From Methylobacter sp. S3L5C (GTDB lineage: Bacteria; Pseudomonadota; Gammaproteobacteria; Methylococcales; Methylomonadaceae), in assembly GCF_022788635.1 (NCBI RefSeq), contig NZ_CP076024.1:2046001-2110000 (forward strand): a DNA stretch of 64,000 nt. The letters are read 5' to 3'. The notes under the pieces were generated by a model that was not told the DNA's origin, ran no database searches, and saw only the letters and a program-made list of their open reading frames with translations. The translations under genes were made by a program, and so were the position numbers. Shown one piece after another: positions 34,032-46,271 of the stretch. Each line of letters opens with the position of its first letter. The stretch's first letter is position 1.

Positions 34032-35978
34032 GTGACTGTTGAAGCAAAAAAAGAAACCCTGGGCTTTGAAACTGAAGTTAAACACCTCCTGCATTTGATG
34101 ATTCACTCCTTGTATAGCAATAAGGAAATCTTTTTGCGGGAGTTGATTTCCAATGCTTCGGATGCCGCTGACAAGCTGCGTTTTGAAGCACTGTCTAATG
34201 ACGGCTTGTATGAAGGTGATGCCGAGCTGAAAATTCGCCTGGAATTTGATAAAGAAAAACGCACCATTACTATTATAGATAATGGTATCGGTATGACCCG
34301 TGCAGAAGTTCAGGAACACATTGGAACGATTGCAAAATCAGGTACCAAGCAGTTTTTTGAAGCCTTGACCGGTGAGCAAGCCAAAGACAGTGAGTTAATT
34401 GGCCAGTTTGGCGTAGGTTTTTATTCTGCATTTATTGTGGCTGATAAAGTTACTTTAACTACCCGCAAAGCCGGCGCCGATAAAAGTGAAGGTACCCGTT
34501 GGGAATCTGCAGGTGAGGGTGATTACACCATAGAAGCAGTAGAAAAGGCACAGCGCGGTACAGAAATCGTTCTGCATTTGAAAGAAGCAGAAAGCGAATT
34601 TTTGGACGGTTATCGTATCCGCTCTATAGTCAGAAAATTTTCTGACCATATTTCTTTACCCATTGTTATGGATAAAGAAATTATGCCGGCAATGGCTGAA
34701 GAAGAGATTGAAGAAGGCGAAGAAGTTAAAGAAGCTAAGCCTGTTGCAGCAATTGAAGAAGAAACTATTAACAGTGCTTCTGCCTTATGGACCAAATCCC
34801 GTCAAGAAATTTCAGATGACGATTATAATCAATTTTACAAGCACGTTGGTCATGATTTTCAGGACCCATTAACGCATGTGCACAGTAAAGTTGAAGGTAC
34901 TAACGAATATGCCTTGTTGCTTTATGTGCCATCACGCGCACCGTTTGATATGTGGGACAGGGATACCAAACATGGTGTAAAGCTGTATATTCGTAAAGTC
35001 TTTATTACCGATGATGCCGAGCAGTTAATGCCGCGTTATTTACGTTTTATCCGGGGTGTTATTGATGCCAATTCATTACCGTTAAACGTATCCAGGGAAT
35101 TACTGCAACAAAGTAAACAAATCAGTGCGATTAAAACCGGTGCGGTAAAAAAAGTATTGGGTATGTTGGAAAATCTGGCCAAAAATGAACCGGAAAAATA
35201 CGAAACATTCTGGTCTCAGTTTGGTTCGGTGATTAAAGAAGGCCCGATTGAAGACCATGCCAATAAGGCACGCGTTGCCAAATTACTGCGCTTTGCCACT
35301 ACCCATGCAGATACTGACAAGCAGGACGTTGCTCTTGAAGATTACGTTAGTCGTATGAAAGAAGGTCAGGAGCATATTTATTATGTAACGGCGGACAGTT
35401 TTTCTGCGGCAAAAAACAGCCCGCATCTGGAAATATTCCGTAAGAAAGGCATTGAAGTTATTCTGTTATCTGACCGTATTGATGAATGGTTGGTCTCTAA
35501 TCTGGACGAGTTTGAAGGCAAGCATTTACAGTCTGTTGCCAAAGGCGATTTGGATTTAGGTGGTCTGGATGCCGAAGAAGATAAAGCGGCTCTGGATGAA
35601 GTTAATAAAGATTTTGAGGCTGTACTTAAGCAGATTAAAGACGTGTTGGCAGATAAAGTCAGCGAAGTCCGTTTGAGTCATCGTTTAACCGAATCCCCTG
35701 CTTGTTTGGTCGCTGATGTTTATGGGATGAGTCTTAACATGGAAAGAATTATGAAGGATGCCGGTCAATCAATGGGCATGGGTAGAAAACCGGTTTTTGA
35801 AATTAATCCGACACATCCGCTGGTTGTGCGTATGAAAGCAGAGCAGGATGATACCCGTTTTGCCGACTTGACTCATATTTTGTTTGATCAGGCAATTTTG
35901 AGCGAAGGTGGGCAGTTGGATGACCCTGCTGCCTTTGTCCATAAGCTAAATGGTTTGTTGCAAGGTTTGTTAAAATAA
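34032..35978 (+). CDS. htpG: chaperone HtpG (Hsp90)
   Basis: 648 residues. The N-terminal ATPase domain shows [23 protein letters not shown] and [18 protein letters not shown] charged, Glu-rich insert follows (near 220-240, [15 protein letters not shown]), then the middle domain with [10 protein letters not shown] and the C-terminal dimerisation domain. Hsp90 remodels client proteins with DnaK in the cytoplasm. The GTG start at 34032 begins with [16 protein letters not shown]; an RBS-like AGGAA is upstream. The acidic insert is longer than in E. coli HtpG. A strong terminator follows. No sigma-32-type promoter could be convincingly matched. Confidence 0.96.
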   Translation: MTVEAKKETLGFETEVKHLLHLMIHSLYSNKEIFLRELISNASDAADKLRFEALSNDGLYEGDAELKIRLEFDKEKRTITIIDNGIGMTRAEVQEHIGTIAKSGTKQFFEALTGEQAKDSELIGQFGVGFYSAFIVADKVTLTTRKAGADKSEGTRWESAGEGDYTIEAVEKAQRGTEIVLHLKEAESEFLDGYRIRSIVRKFSDHISLPIVMDKEIMPAMAEEEIEEGEEVKEAKPVAAIEEETINSASALWTKSRQEISDDDYNQFYKHVGHDFQDPLTHVHSKVEGTNEYALLLYVPSRAPFDMWDRDTKHGVKLYIRKVFITDDAEQLMPRYLRFIRGVIDANSLPLNVSRELLQQSKQISAIKTGAVKKVLGMLENLAKNEPEKYETFWSQFGSVIKEGPIEDHANKARVAKLLRFATTHADTDKQDVALEDYVSRMKEGQEHIYYVTADSFSAAKNSPHLEIFRKKGIEVILLSDRIDEWLVSNLDEFEGKHLQSVAKGDLDLGGLDAEEDKAALDEVNKDFEAVLKQIKDVLADKVSEVRLSHRLTESPACLVADVYGMSLNMERIMKDAGQSMGMGRKPVFEINPTHPLVVRMKAEQDDTRFADLTHILFDQAILSEGGQLDDPAAFVHKLNGLLQGLLK

Positions 35979-35992
35979 CCGTTAACAAAACC

Positions 35993-36024
35993 AAAAAAGG
36001 CTGGAGTGATCCAGCCTTTTTTTT
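35993..36024 (+). terminator. intrinsic terminator of htpG
   Basis: GGCTGGA (35999-36005) pairs with TCCAGCC (36010-36016) around loop GTGA. The stem is preceded by A residues and followed by eight T. It begins 15 bp after the htpG stop. Confidence 0.92.
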
Positions 36025-36227
36025 GCCTGATAATCTTCATAATAAAAATCTAGCATGACATGAGATGGATTTATGTATTTAATTACATGTTCAATACACG
36101 TTTTTCCGCATTAGATTTTCTATTCTTGGGCATGCCTCCCAAGCACTTTCTGTATTGACGTCATCAACAACAAGGTTGTGCTGACATCAACTTTTCCTTT
36201 AGCTTAGTATCGATATAAACAGTCATT

Positions 36228-37751
36228 ATGGAATTCGTCTGGATTAGCACCGCTTACATGATTGGCTTAATTGCCAGTCGTTTGTCTTTTCCTCCTCTTG
36301 TGGGTTATCTGGTTGCCGGTTATGTTTTGCATGGTTTGGATATAGCTCCCCTGCCAAACTTGGCGCATCTTGCCGATATTGGTATTGAGTTATTGTTGTT
36401 TTCAGTCGGCTTAAAACTTAAACCCAGCTCGTTGTTACGCAGTGAAGTGTTAAGCGTAGGCGGTTCTCATCTGCTTCTGGTTACCGGCGTTTCTGCGTTG
36501 ATATTTCTGGCCATGGGCCAGCGTATTAGTGGCGGTTTAGTGTTAGGTGCCAGTCTGGCTTTTTCCAGTACCGTACTTGCCATTAAAGTATTGGATGATA
36601 GTCGTGAGTTGTCATCCCTGCATGGCCGTGACGTGCTGAGTATTCTGATTTTACAAGACATAGTCGCAATCGGTTTGCTTGCGTTCGCGGATGGCAAGCA
36701 ATTGACACTTTGGGCTTTAATATTATTAATTGTGCCGTTTCTGCGGCCGCTGGCACATCGATTGCTCACGGTTAGTCGTTCGGGTGAGCTCATCTTGATG
36801 TTAGGGGTATCATTGGCGTTGGGCGGTGGTTTATTGGCAGAAAGTGTCGGTGTCTCCCCTGATATTGGTGCGCTGCTAACCGGCGTGATGCTGGCTTCAC
36901 ATCCCAAGATAGAAGACCTTTCCAACAAGCTTTGGAGTCTCAAGGAATTATTTCTGGTCGCATTTTTTCTCCAAATTGGAATGGCCAATTTTCCGACTCA
37001 GGAACAAGCAGTGACGGCCATGGAATTGCTAATGCTACTGCCATTACAGGGAGGCTTGTTTTTTTCGTTATTCCTACTGGCAGGTTTACGCGCCCGTACG
37101 GCCTTTGTTTCATCTTTGGCATTGATGACGTATAGCGAGTTTGCACTCATTACTACCGGGGCAGTGGTTAATGCCAATTTGTTACCTGAAGAATGGACAT
37201 CAATTATTAGTCTGGCGGTTGCCGGTTCTTTAGCGATTGCAGCCCCCCTGAACCGTTATTCGCACCGCCTGTTTTCATGGGCCGAACCGGTATTGGTTCG
37301 TTTTGAAAAAAAATCCAGGCAGTCTGATCGCTTGCCTGAATCCTTTGGTGTTTCGGAATGGTTGGTTGTTGGTATGGGGCGTACTGGTGTTTCTGCTTAT
37401 CTGGCACTACACGAGCAGGATAAGCTTGTAGTAGGGCTGGATTCTGATCCGACAGTATTGGAAAATCTGCTTGCCGAAAGACGACGGGTGGTTTACGGCG
37501 ATGCCGAAGATACGGAGTTGTGGGGCAGGCTTCCTCTGGAAAAAATTAAAGGGGTTATTTTAACTGTTCCGGAATTTGAAGTTAGATGTGCTGCAATTAA
37601 CCGACTTAGAAAACGAGGTTTTTCGGGTAAAATAGGCACGATTTGTTATTACAAGGGAGAAGAGCGGGAATTAATTCGGCTGGGAGCAGATTTGATTATC
37701 CATCCTTTGGTTGAAGCAGGTAACCAGCTTGTTAAACAAATATTGGCATAA
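36228..37751 (+). CDS. CPA2-family cation/proton antiporter with RCK (TrkA-N) domain, Kef-type
   Basis: 507 residues. About 11-12 transmembrane segments (residues 1-360) carry the CPA2 features VGYLVAGYVLHGLDIAP, LLLFSVGLKLKP and LAFSSTVLAIKVL with an ILQDIVAIG segment. A cytosolic RCK NAD-binding domain follows with VVGMGRTGVSAYLALHE (about 380) and VVYGDAEDTELW. The family exchanges K+ or Na+ for protons in the inner membrane, gated by nucleotide. There is no TrkA-C domain. It lies before DedA and near kup and nhaD, suggesting an ion homeostasis neighbourhood. Ion specificity is unknown. Confidence 0.85.
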   Translation: MEFVWISTAYMIGLIASRLSFPPLVGYLVAGYVLHGLDIAPLPNLAHLADIGIELLLFSVGLKLKPSSLLRSEVLSVGGSHLLLVTGVSALIFLAMGQRISGGLVLGASLAFSSTVLAIKVLDDSRELSSLHGRDVLSILILQDIVAIGLLAFADGKQLTLWALILLIVPFLRPLAHRLLTVSRSGELILMLGVSLALGGGLLAESVGVSPDIGALLTGVMLASHPKIEDLSNKLWSLKELFLVAFFLQIGMANFPTQEQAVTAMELLMLLPLQGGLFFSLFLLAGLRARTAFVSSLALMTYSEFALITTGAVVNANLLPEEWTSIISLAVAGSLAIAAPLNRYSHRLFSWAEPVLVRFEKKSRQSDRLPESFGVSEWLVVGMGRTGVSAYLALHEQDKLVVGLDSDPTVLENLLAERRRVVYGDAEDTELWGRLPLEKIKGVILTVPEFEVRCAAINRLRKRGFSGKIGTICYYKGEERELIRLGADLIIHPLVEAGNQLVKQILA

Positions 37752-38062
37752 TGGCAGCTGGTTGCCTTGACAAAAAGCCAAGTGTTTATAAACAACGGTT
37801 GTTTTCATGTCATCAATACCCATTTTTTACTACAATGACTCGACTTTTAGCTTTGTATTAAAATTTTAAAAATCATGTTTTATTGCCGGATTACTTTTAA
37901 TAGTGAAGTTGCCTATCGCTTTGCTATGGTATTTATTCAGTGCACAGAAGCAGAATCTTGTCATTTGTAATGAAAGCCCGGTAATAATCAGGTAGCCTGA
38001 CAGGCGTAAGATCAACTAACATAACCATAGCCAGCTTGGCAAAAACAACATCAGGAATGAAC
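37752..38062. other. intergenic region, nothing recognised
   Basis: About 310 bp between the antiporter and the DedA gene. It is AT-rich, with no ORF, hairpin terminator or repeat that I can support. The right end holds the dedA RBS (AGGA at 38053-38056). Confidence 0.4.
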
Positions 38063-38710
38063 ATGGAACATATTACCCAATTTATTAATATTTTTTTACA
38101 TCTGGACAAATATCTCAGCGAGATTATTCAAAATTATGGCTATGTTACTTATATAATATTATTTATTATTATTTTTTGTGAAACAGGGTTGGTCGTTTTG
38201 CCCTTTTTACCAGGAGATTCTTTGCTATTTGCAGCCGGTACTTTTGCGGCAAAAGGCGATATGAGTCTTTGGATATTATATGTAATATTATGTGTGGCGG
38301 CGGTATTGGGTGATTCAGTTAATTATGAAATTGGACGATTTTTTGGTCCTAAAATAGCCAAGCAGGAAAAAACCCGCTTTTTAAATAAAGAGCATGTGGA
38401 GCGCACCCATAAATTTTATGAAAAATATGGTGCTAAAACGATAATAATTGCCCGCTTTATCCCGATCATTCGTACCTTTGCTCCTTTTGTAGCTGGTATA
38501 GGTGATATGGGTTACAAAAAGTTTCTGCATTATAACGTTATCGGTGGCGTTTCCTGGATTTCTATCTGTCTGTTTGGCGGTTACTTGTTTGGCAATATAG
38601 AAATCGTAAAACATAACTTCACGGTAGTTATTGTAGGTATTGTAATTGTCTCAATAATACCTGCTGTAGTTGAGTATATTCGGCATAAGTATTATTTAAA
38701 AGTGGGCTAA
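38063..38710 (+). CDS. DedA family membrane protein
   Basis: About 216 residues with four to six membrane-associated segments and the DedA/VTT core. ETGLVVLPFLPGDSLLFAAG contains the membrane-embedded acidic and Asp residues, and RFIPIIRTFAPFVAGIGDM holds the conserved arginines required in E. coli YqjA/YghB. Members are undecaprenyl-phosphate or phospholipid flippases and proton-dependent transporters. I chose the ATG at 38063, with AGGA 6 bp before; ATG 38057 and TTG 38036 are upstream alternatives. It ends at the shared hairpin before the convergent kup. Confidence 0.85.
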   Translation: MEHITQFINIFLHLDKYLSEIIQNYGYVTYIILFIIIFCETGLVVLPFLPGDSLLFAAGTFAAKGDMSLWILYVILCVAAVLGDSVNYEIGRFFGPKIAKQEKTRFLNKEHVERTHKFYEKYGAKTIIIARFIPIIRTFAPFVAGIGDMGYKKFLHYNVIGGVSWISICLFGGYLFGNIEIVKHNFTVVIVGIVIVSIIPAVVEYIRHKYYLKVG

Positions 38711-38725
38711 CAAGCTAATATCTGC

Positions 38726-38786
38726 AAAAAAGCCACAGATTCACAGATTTTAAAATTGATTTAATTTGTAAATCGATGGCTTTTTT
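38726..38786. terminator. bidirectional terminator between dedA and kup, with repeat sequence
   Basis: AAAAAAGCCA (38726-38735) pairs with TGGCTTTTTT (38777-38786), with additional partial pairing inside. The A/T-runs on the two sides let it work on both strands. The left arm contains GCCACAGATTCACAGATT (38732-38749), identical to part of the inverted repeat at 11772. Confidence 0.75.
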
Positions 38787-38812
38787 GAGTTGCCTGGTAT
38801 CTGATGTTTTGC

Positions 38813-40696
38813 TTACAGTTCGACACGGATTCCAAGTTCCACAACGCGGTCAACAGGTATTTTAAAAAACTCAATCGCACTAGTGGAATTATGAAATAAA
38901 AATCTGAATAATGCCCTGCGCCATTTCGGCATGGGACTCTTATTGCGAAAAGATATCTGTTCGCTACCGATAAAAAAAGAGGTGTTTTTGGGATTAAAAT
39001 CCAGGCCTTGTTGCATGCATAACTCCAGTGCGCGGCGAACGTCTGCGTTCTGCTTGAAACCGTAATAAAGTTTCACCCGGTAAAAATTCCTGTTTTCACC
39101 GAAGGTTCTGATTTTAACCAGATGAGTCTCGTCAACATAGGGTTCGTTGGTGGTAACAATGGTCAGTACAATAATTTGTTCATGCAAGACATGATTGTGC
39201 TCAAGGTTGTGTAACAGTACTTGAGGTACGCCGTGCAAGCTTCTGGTCAAATAAATTGCAGTACCTTCAACGTTCACTAATTTGGCATTTATTTTCGTTT
39301 CCAGATCTTCAAATAACATTCGCCTGGCATCCATATATTCCGAAAGTAACTTGCGTCCTTTAATCCATGTCGTTAACACTAAAAATAAAACGGTAGCGAC
39401 GACCAGCGGGAGCCAACCGCCAGTAGGGATTTTTAAGCTGTTGGACGAAAGAAAGGTTAAGTCTATTGTTAAAAAAACCGACAAAAATGCCATGCTGGTG
39501 TATTTGCTCCATTGCCAAAGTTCTTGAATAACTATAAATGCCAACAGGGTAGTGGCCATCATGGTTCCTGTTACTGCCAAGCCATAAGCTGAAGCCAATG
39601 CAGACGACGATTTAAAACTCAGTACCAGTACGAAAACCGATACCATTAACAGCCAATTAATAGCCGGTATATAGACTTGTCCCCGTTCGGCACCTGAGGT
39701 GTGCAAAATGTTCATGCGCGGACAGTAGCCCAGTTGTATGGCTTGTTTGGTCATCGAAAAGGCACCGGATATTACTGCTTGTGAGGCGATAACGGTGGCA
39801 AGTGTCGATAGAACCAGCAAAGGATACATCGCCCAGGTTGGGGCAAGTAAATAGAAAGGGTTTTGTATGGCCTCGGGATGTCCTATTAACAGCGCTCCCT
39901 GTCCGAAATAGTTGAGCAGCAAGGCTGGAAACACAAAGCCGAACCATGCATAACGGATTGGCTTTAAGCCGAAATGTCCCATATCGGCGTACAGCGCTTC
40001 GGCACCGGTTATTGCCAATACGATCGCGCCCATAATCAAAAATCCATGCCAGCCTAGTTCAAGCAGTAAATGCGCTGCGTAATAAGGATTTATTGCCATC
40101 AATACGCCCGGTTCATGGACGATGTTAATGATGCCCAAGACGGCAAGTAAACAAAACCAGATACACATGATTGGCGAGAATAGCTTGCCCATCTTGCCGG
40201 AGCCTTTTGCTTGCAGAAGGAACAGTCCGCCCAGTACTGTAATGGTAATCGGCAATACATAGTGGGCCAATGATGGAGCAATAATTTGCAAACCTTCAAC
40301 GGCACTAAGTACCGAAATAGCCGGAGTGATGATGCTGTCTCCGTAAAACAATACAGTGCCAAGCAAGCCGACAGTCACGATGAAGCGCATTTTTTTTGGA
40401 TTTTCTTTGGAACCTTGTAAAGCCAAGGCCATTAGCGCCATAATGCCGCCTTCGCCTTTGTTGTCGGCACGCATGATGAATATTGCGTATTTTGTGGTTA
40501 CTACGAGGGTTAGTGTCCAAAAAACCAGAGATAACACGCCGAGTACATGCAGTTTATCTATTGTTAAACCGCTGAGAAAAACTTCCTTTAGCGCATAAAG
40601 CGGGCTGGTGCCAATGTCACCAAATACGACGCCAATGGCACCTAGCGCCAGGCTTGCGAGTTGTTCTTTGGATTGAGGTTGTGAATTTGAGGACAT
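38813..40696 (-). CDS. kup: Kup-type potassium uptake protein
   Basis: 627 residues. The N-terminus ALGAIGVVFGDIGTSPLYAL is the Kup/HAK/KT signature, followed by about 12 transmembrane segments with GEGGIMALMALA and the segment LFYGDSIITPAISVLSAVEG. A cytosolic C-terminal domain of about 170 residues follows. Known role: proton-coupled low-affinity K+ uptake across the inner membrane. The length matches E. coli Kup (622). It is on the minus strand downstream of nhaD with a 134-bp gap, so it may be separate or weakly coupled. Confidence 0.94.
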   Translation of the reverse strand: MSSNSQPQSKEQLASLALGAIGVVFGDIGTSPLYALKEVFLSGLTIDKLHVLGVLSLVFWTLTLVVTTKYAIFIMRADNKGEGGIMALMALALQGSKENPKKMRFIVTVGLLGTVLFYGDSIITPAISVLSAVEGLQIIAPSLAHYVLPITITVLGGLFLLQAKGSGKMGKLFSPIMCIWFCLLAVLGIINIVHEPGVLMAINPYYAAHLLLELGWHGFLIMGAIVLAITGAEALYADMGHFGLKPIRYAWFGFVFPALLLNYFGQGALLIGHPEAIQNPFYLLAPTWAMYPLLVLSTLATVIASQAVISGAFSMTKQAIQLGYCPRMNILHTSGAERGQVYIPAINWLLMVSVFVLVLSFKSSSALASAYGLAVTGTMMATTLLAFIVIQELWQWSKYTSMAFLSVFLTIDLTFLSSNSLKIPTGGWLPLVVATVLFLVLTTWIKGRKLLSEYMDARRMLFEDLETKINAKLVNVEGTAIYLTRSLHGVPQVLLHNLEHNHVLHEQIIVLTIVTTNEPYVDETHLVKIRTFGENRNFYRVKLYYGFKQNADVRRALELCMQQGLDFNPKNTSFFIGSEQISFRNKSPMPKWRRALFRFLFHNSTSAIEFFKIPVDRVVELGIRVEL

Positions 40697-40830
40697 TATT
40701 GTAAATATTTTGCCACTAAATAAATAGTTAAGAAAAGTTATGCGGCACGATTATCGTCCATATAAGTTATAAAAGAAACAGGCATGTGTTTTAGGAAGCT
40801 ACCGCTGATAAGGCTCTTTGACTCATTCGA

Positions 40831-42279
40831 TTAAAAATAGCGGGCATTTATCCAGAAATGCACCGCTATACTGGCGAGATAGCCCAGCAAAATAACCGGC
40901 ATCCAACGCATGTGAAATGCGAAGGTATAGCCTTCTTTGATCTGGCCTAGCAATGCAACTCCTGGTGCAGACCCAATGGCGAGCAAACTACCGCCTACGC
41001 CGAGGGTTAGAGTTAGCAGCAGCCATTGGCCGGGTGGAAGATCGGGATGCATGCTTAATACAGCAAACATCAAAGTGCCATTATCAATAAACGCTGATGA
41101 AAGGCCGATACTAATATTAGCAACCGTAGCGCTTATCTCCCCGAACAGAAAATGCGCAATAGCATCAAGATAGCCGATAAACCCCAAGGCGCCAATTATC
41201 ATCATCGCGCCATAAAAGAATAGTAACGTGTCCCAATCGACATTGCCGATATTCTTGAAAACATCAAAATCCTGTCTTTTATTATCCCTTGGCGCTTCAA
41301 CCTGGAAAAGTTTATAAACATGGGCAAAGTCACTTTTAACTTCGTGCGCTGTTTTGGTGAGATAAAAGCTGAAAAACTGCAATAATCCGAGACCAGTCAT
41401 CATACCGGCGGCTGGTGGCAGTTCCAGCAGCACATTAGACGAAACGGTAATGGCGAGTGTGATAATGAACAGTAAAATAACACGCTTGCTGCCACGCCTT
41501 AGCCAGATAGCGCTGGTGGAAGCAGCCGGTGTTTCTTTGGGGACGAAAAAATGCATAACGGTAGCGGGAACCAAAAAGTTGACCATACAGGGAATAGTCA
41601 ATGAGAAGAACTCATAAAAAGGCAGGATTTTATGTTGCCAGACGAACAATGTCGAAATGCCGCCCAGCGGACTTAACGAGCCGCCAGCATTCGCTGCTAC
41701 GATGATATTGACGCAGGCCAGGGCGATAAACTCTTTTTTGTTTTTACCTACTGCCGCAGCAACAGCACCCATTAAAAGTCCTACTGCCATACCGCTAATC
41801 ACGGTTGAAAGAACAAAAGCAAGTACACCGGTAATCCAGAACAGTTGTCGGTAGCTATATTGCCGACTTAAGAGCCAAATCCTGAGGCCATCGAAAATAC
41901 CACGCTCTTCCATGGCGTTTAGATAGGTCATTGATACCAGTATAAATAGAAATAATTCGATATAAGCTAGTAAATTGCTTTCAAATGCGACTGCTGCCAT
42001 TTTGGCTTCGCCGTGCCAGGCGTAGTAAATACAAATCGCAAACCATACGAGCGCCGAACCCAAAACCATTGGTTTTGACTTACGTAGTGCGATGACTTCT
42101 TCTGACATTGCAGCTATGTAGGCCATAACGGTAACAGCGATAGACAGATAGCCAATGATATGGTGGGTTAAATCTAATGATTTGGTCGCAATTAAAGCAT
42201 CCGAAGCTTCGCCGGCAAAGCTCGCAGTCGGTAAAAGTAATAATACAAAGCCTGATAACTTTACTAGTGTGCTATTCAT
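40831..42279 (-). CDS. nhaD: sodium:proton antiporter NhaD
   Basis: About 482 residues. I chose the ATG at 42279, which gives MNSTLVKLSGFVLLLLPTASFA, a signal-like first segment; the frame is open upstream to 42333. The ArsB/NhaD (IT) superfamily fold is clear with about 12 helices, AANAGGSLSPLGGISTLFVW, IGLSSAFIDNGTLMFAV and GVGGSLLAIGSAPGVALLG, all typical of NhaD. It exports Na+ or Li+ in exchange for protons. It sits beside kup, balancing Na+ and K+. Confidence 0.88.
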   Translation of the reverse strand: MNSTLVKLSGFVLLLLPTASFAGEASDALIATKSLDLTHHIIGYLSIAVTVMAYIAAMSEEVIALRKSKPMVLGSALVWFAICIYYAWHGEAKMAAVAFESNLLAYIELFLFILVSMTYLNAMEERGIFDGLRIWLLSRQYSYRQLFWITGVLAFVLSTVISGMAVGLLMGAVAAAVGKNKKEFIALACVNIIVAANAGGSLSPLGGISTLFVWQHKILPFYEFFSLTIPCMVNFLVPATVMHFFVPKETPAASTSAIWLRRGSKRVILLFIITLAITVSSNVLLELPPAAGMMTGLGLLQFFSFYLTKTAHEVKSDFAHVYKLFQVEAPRDNKRQDFDVFKNIGNVDWDTLLFFYGAMMIIGALGFIGYLDAIAHFLFGEISATVANISIGLSSAFIDNGTLMFAVLSMHPDLPPGQWLLLTLTLGVGGSLLAIGSAPGVALLGQIKEGYTFAFHMRWMPVILLGYLASIAVHFWINARYF

Positions 42280-43955
<1,676 letters not shown>

Positions 43956-43995
43956 TAACGGAATTTTTTAATAACTATAAAATTTGAGGATAATC

Positions 43996-44346
43996 ATGAG
44001 TTTTTTTATTTCTGACGCTTTAGCTGCAGCTCCTGCTGCTACGCAACAACCAGGCATTGAAGGTATGCTGTTTCCACTGGGTATTCTGGTATTTTTTTAC
44101 TTTTTGTTTTTGCGTCCTCAATCCAAGCGAACCAAGGAAAAGAAACAAATGATTGCCGCGATAACTAAAGGCGCAGAAGTAGTAACGTCCGGCGGTATTT
44201 TAGGTAAAATCGTTGATCTGGATGATAATTTCGTCAAGATTGAAATCTCTGATAACACCTTTATTCAAGTTCAGCGTCAAAGTATTGAAAGCATGATGCC
44301 AAAAGGAACTTATAAAGCCATAACCAAAAAAGCAGTTAAAGCTTAA
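43996..44346 (+). CDS. yajC: preprotein translocase subunit YajC
   Basis: About 116 residues with one N-terminal transmembrane helix (IEGMLFPLGILVFFYFLFLRP) and a cytosolic beta-rich domain with GAEVVTSGGILGKIVDLDDN. YajC associates with SecDF-YidC at the Sec translocon. The ATG at 43996 has GAGGA upstream; a TTG four codons earlier is not needed. It lies 40 bp after tgt and 70 bp before secD. Confidence 0.93.
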   Translation: MSFFISDALAAAPAATQQPGIEGMLFPLGILVFFYFLFLRPQSKRTKEKKQMIAAITKGAEVVTSGGILGKIVDLDDNFVKIEISDNTFIQVQRQSIESMMPKGTYKAITKKAVKA

Positions 44347-44416
44347 TGTTATAGCGCGTAGCCAGTCAAACAGCTTGATTTTAAGCTAAAGCACGGTTTA
44401 ATAATTGGAATAACAC

Positions 44417-46264
44417 ATGCAAAACCATTTCCCACTTTGGAAAAATTTATTAGTCTTGATTGTTTTTGGTATCGGAATTATTTATTCGTTACCGAATATG
44501 TACGGCGATGATCCCTCTGTTCAGGTGTCATCGACACAATCTGCCAAGATAGCGCAGGAGCAGGCAAACCAGATTAAGTCAGAAATTGAAGCTAGTGGCG
44601 TTACTGCCAAAGCCTTTGAGTTTAATGACGGGCGAATTTTAGCGCGTTTTTCTAATACTGATGATCAGCTTAAAGTTGATGATTTGCTTAGAGACAAGAT
44701 GGGCAGTAATTACACGGTTGCCTTAAATCTGGCACCGACGACACCTGCCTGGTTACGCGCTTTAGGCGCTAATGCCATGTATTTGGGGCTGGATTTACGT
44801 GGCGGGGTGCATTTTCTCCTGGAAGTGGATATGGATGCTGCCGCCAGACAAGCCGAAGATCGCTATAACGACGATCTGCGACTGGCCTTGCGAGGTGCTA
44901 ATATGCGCTATCAGTCAGTGACAAAAAACAACGGTTTTATTAAAATTACGTTGAAGTCAGCGGCAGATAAATCAGCGTTGTTAACGCTTCTGGACAAGGA
45001 TTTTCGTACCCTTGATATTACGGAGCCGGAAGCTCAGGATCAGGTTTGGTTAAAAGTCTCTGAAAAAGAAGTCCGCGAAATCAAGAAATTTGCTGTGTCG
45101 CAAAACATGACAACTTTGCGTAACCGGGTCAACGAGTTAGGCGTTGCCGAGCCGGTGATTCAACAGCAAGGTGATAACCGTATTATGGTTCAATTGCCTG
45201 GTGTACAAGATACTACTCGTGCCAAGGAAATTCTGGGTACAACTGCTACCTTGGAGTATCGTCTGGTTGATACTGAACACGATGTACGGGAGGCAGTTGC
45301 CGGGCGCGTGCCTGTTAACAGTCGCTTGTATTATGAAAGAAACGGTAATCCAATACTGTTGGATCGGCGCGTTATTGTGACTGGCGATCAAATTGTTGAT
45401 GCTTCTTCCGGTCAGGATGAGGACGGCAGACCTTCAGTCAATATTTCCTTAAATGGCGTGGGTGCGGCCAAGATGGCTAAAACTACCCAGGTTAGTGTTG
45501 GCAAGCCAATGGCGGTAGTCTTTATTGAATATAAAGTTGATACCAGAATGGTCAATGGTCAAAAAGTTCGTCATAAAGAAAAAGTTGAAAAAGTTATCAA
45601 CGTGGCAACTATCCAGGGAGTATTCAGTAAACGTTTTCAAACTACCGGTTTGGATAGTCCACAGGAAGCACGAAACCTGTCATTGTTGTTAAGGGCTGGA
45701 GCACTGGCTGCGCCGGTTGATATTGTTGAAGAGCGTACGGTAGGGCCAAGCCTTGGACAAGATAACATCGATAAAGGCATGCTGTCGTTTGTGGTAGGCT
45801 TTGCCTTGGTTGTGTTGTTTATGGCGGTTTATTATAAGCTGTTTGGCATGATTGCAAATTTTGCGCTGGCGTTTAACGTGGTTATTGTCGTGGCAATATT
45901 GTCGATGTTACAGGCAACGTTAACATTGCCGGGTATTGCCGGGATCATTTTGACGGTAGGTATGTCGGTTGATGCCAACGTATTGATATTCGAGCGGATT
46001 AAAGAAGAGCTCCGTAATGGTAATACGCCGCAATCCGCTATTTTTATCGGTTATGAAAAAGCTTTTGCAACGATCCTTGACTCGCATTTTACCAACCTTG
46101 TGGTCGCGGTGGTCCTGTTTGCTTTTGGTACCGGTTCTGTTAAAGGTTTTGCAGTAACGTTGATTATCGGGATTTTATCCTCCATGTTTACGGCAATCAC
46201 CGGAACGCGGATGGTTATTAACTGGGTATACGGCAATCGTAGAGTTGGGAAGTTATCCATTTAA
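44417..46264 (+). CDS. secD: protein translocase subunit SecD
   Basis: 615 residues. One N-terminal helix is followed by a large periplasmic region (about residues 30-445) with LGLDLRGGVHFLLEVDMD and TTLRNRVNELGVAEPVIQQQG. Five C-terminal helices carry TVGMSVDANVLIFERIKEEL, where the membrane Asp needed for proton-driven function lies. With SecF it uses the proton gradient to pull substrates through and release them to the periplasm. It is followed by two repeat hairpins before secF. Confidence 0.96.
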   Translation: MQNHFPLWKNLLVLIVFGIGIIYSLPNMYGDDPSVQVSSTQSAKIAQEQANQIKSEIEASGVTAKAFEFNDGRILARFSNTDDQLKVDDLLRDKMGSNYTVALNLAPTTPAWLRALGANAMYLGLDLRGGVHFLLEVDMDAAARQAEDRYNDDLRLALRGANMRYQSVTKNNGFIKITLKSAADKSALLTLLDKDFRTLDITEPEAQDQVWLKVSEKEVREIKKFAVSQNMTTLRNRVNELGVAEPVIQQQGDNRIMVQLPGVQDTTRAKEILGTTATLEYRLVDTEHDVREAVAGRVPVNSRLYYERNGNPILLDRRVIVTGDQIVDASSGQDEDGRPSVNISLNGVGAAKMAKTTQVSVGKPMAVVFIEYKVDTRMVNGQKVRHKEKVEKVINVATIQGVFSKRFQTTGLDSPQEARNLSLLLRAGALAAPVDIVEERTVGPSLGQDNIDKGMLSFVVGFALVVLFMAVYYKLFGMIANFALAFNVVIVVAILSMLQATLTLPGIAGIILTVGMSVDANVLIFERIKEELRNGNTPQSAIFIGYEKAFATILDSHFTNLVVAVVLFAFGTGSVKGFAVTLIIGILSSMFTAITGTRMVINWVYGNRRVGKLSI

Positions 46265-46271
46265 GCTGTGC

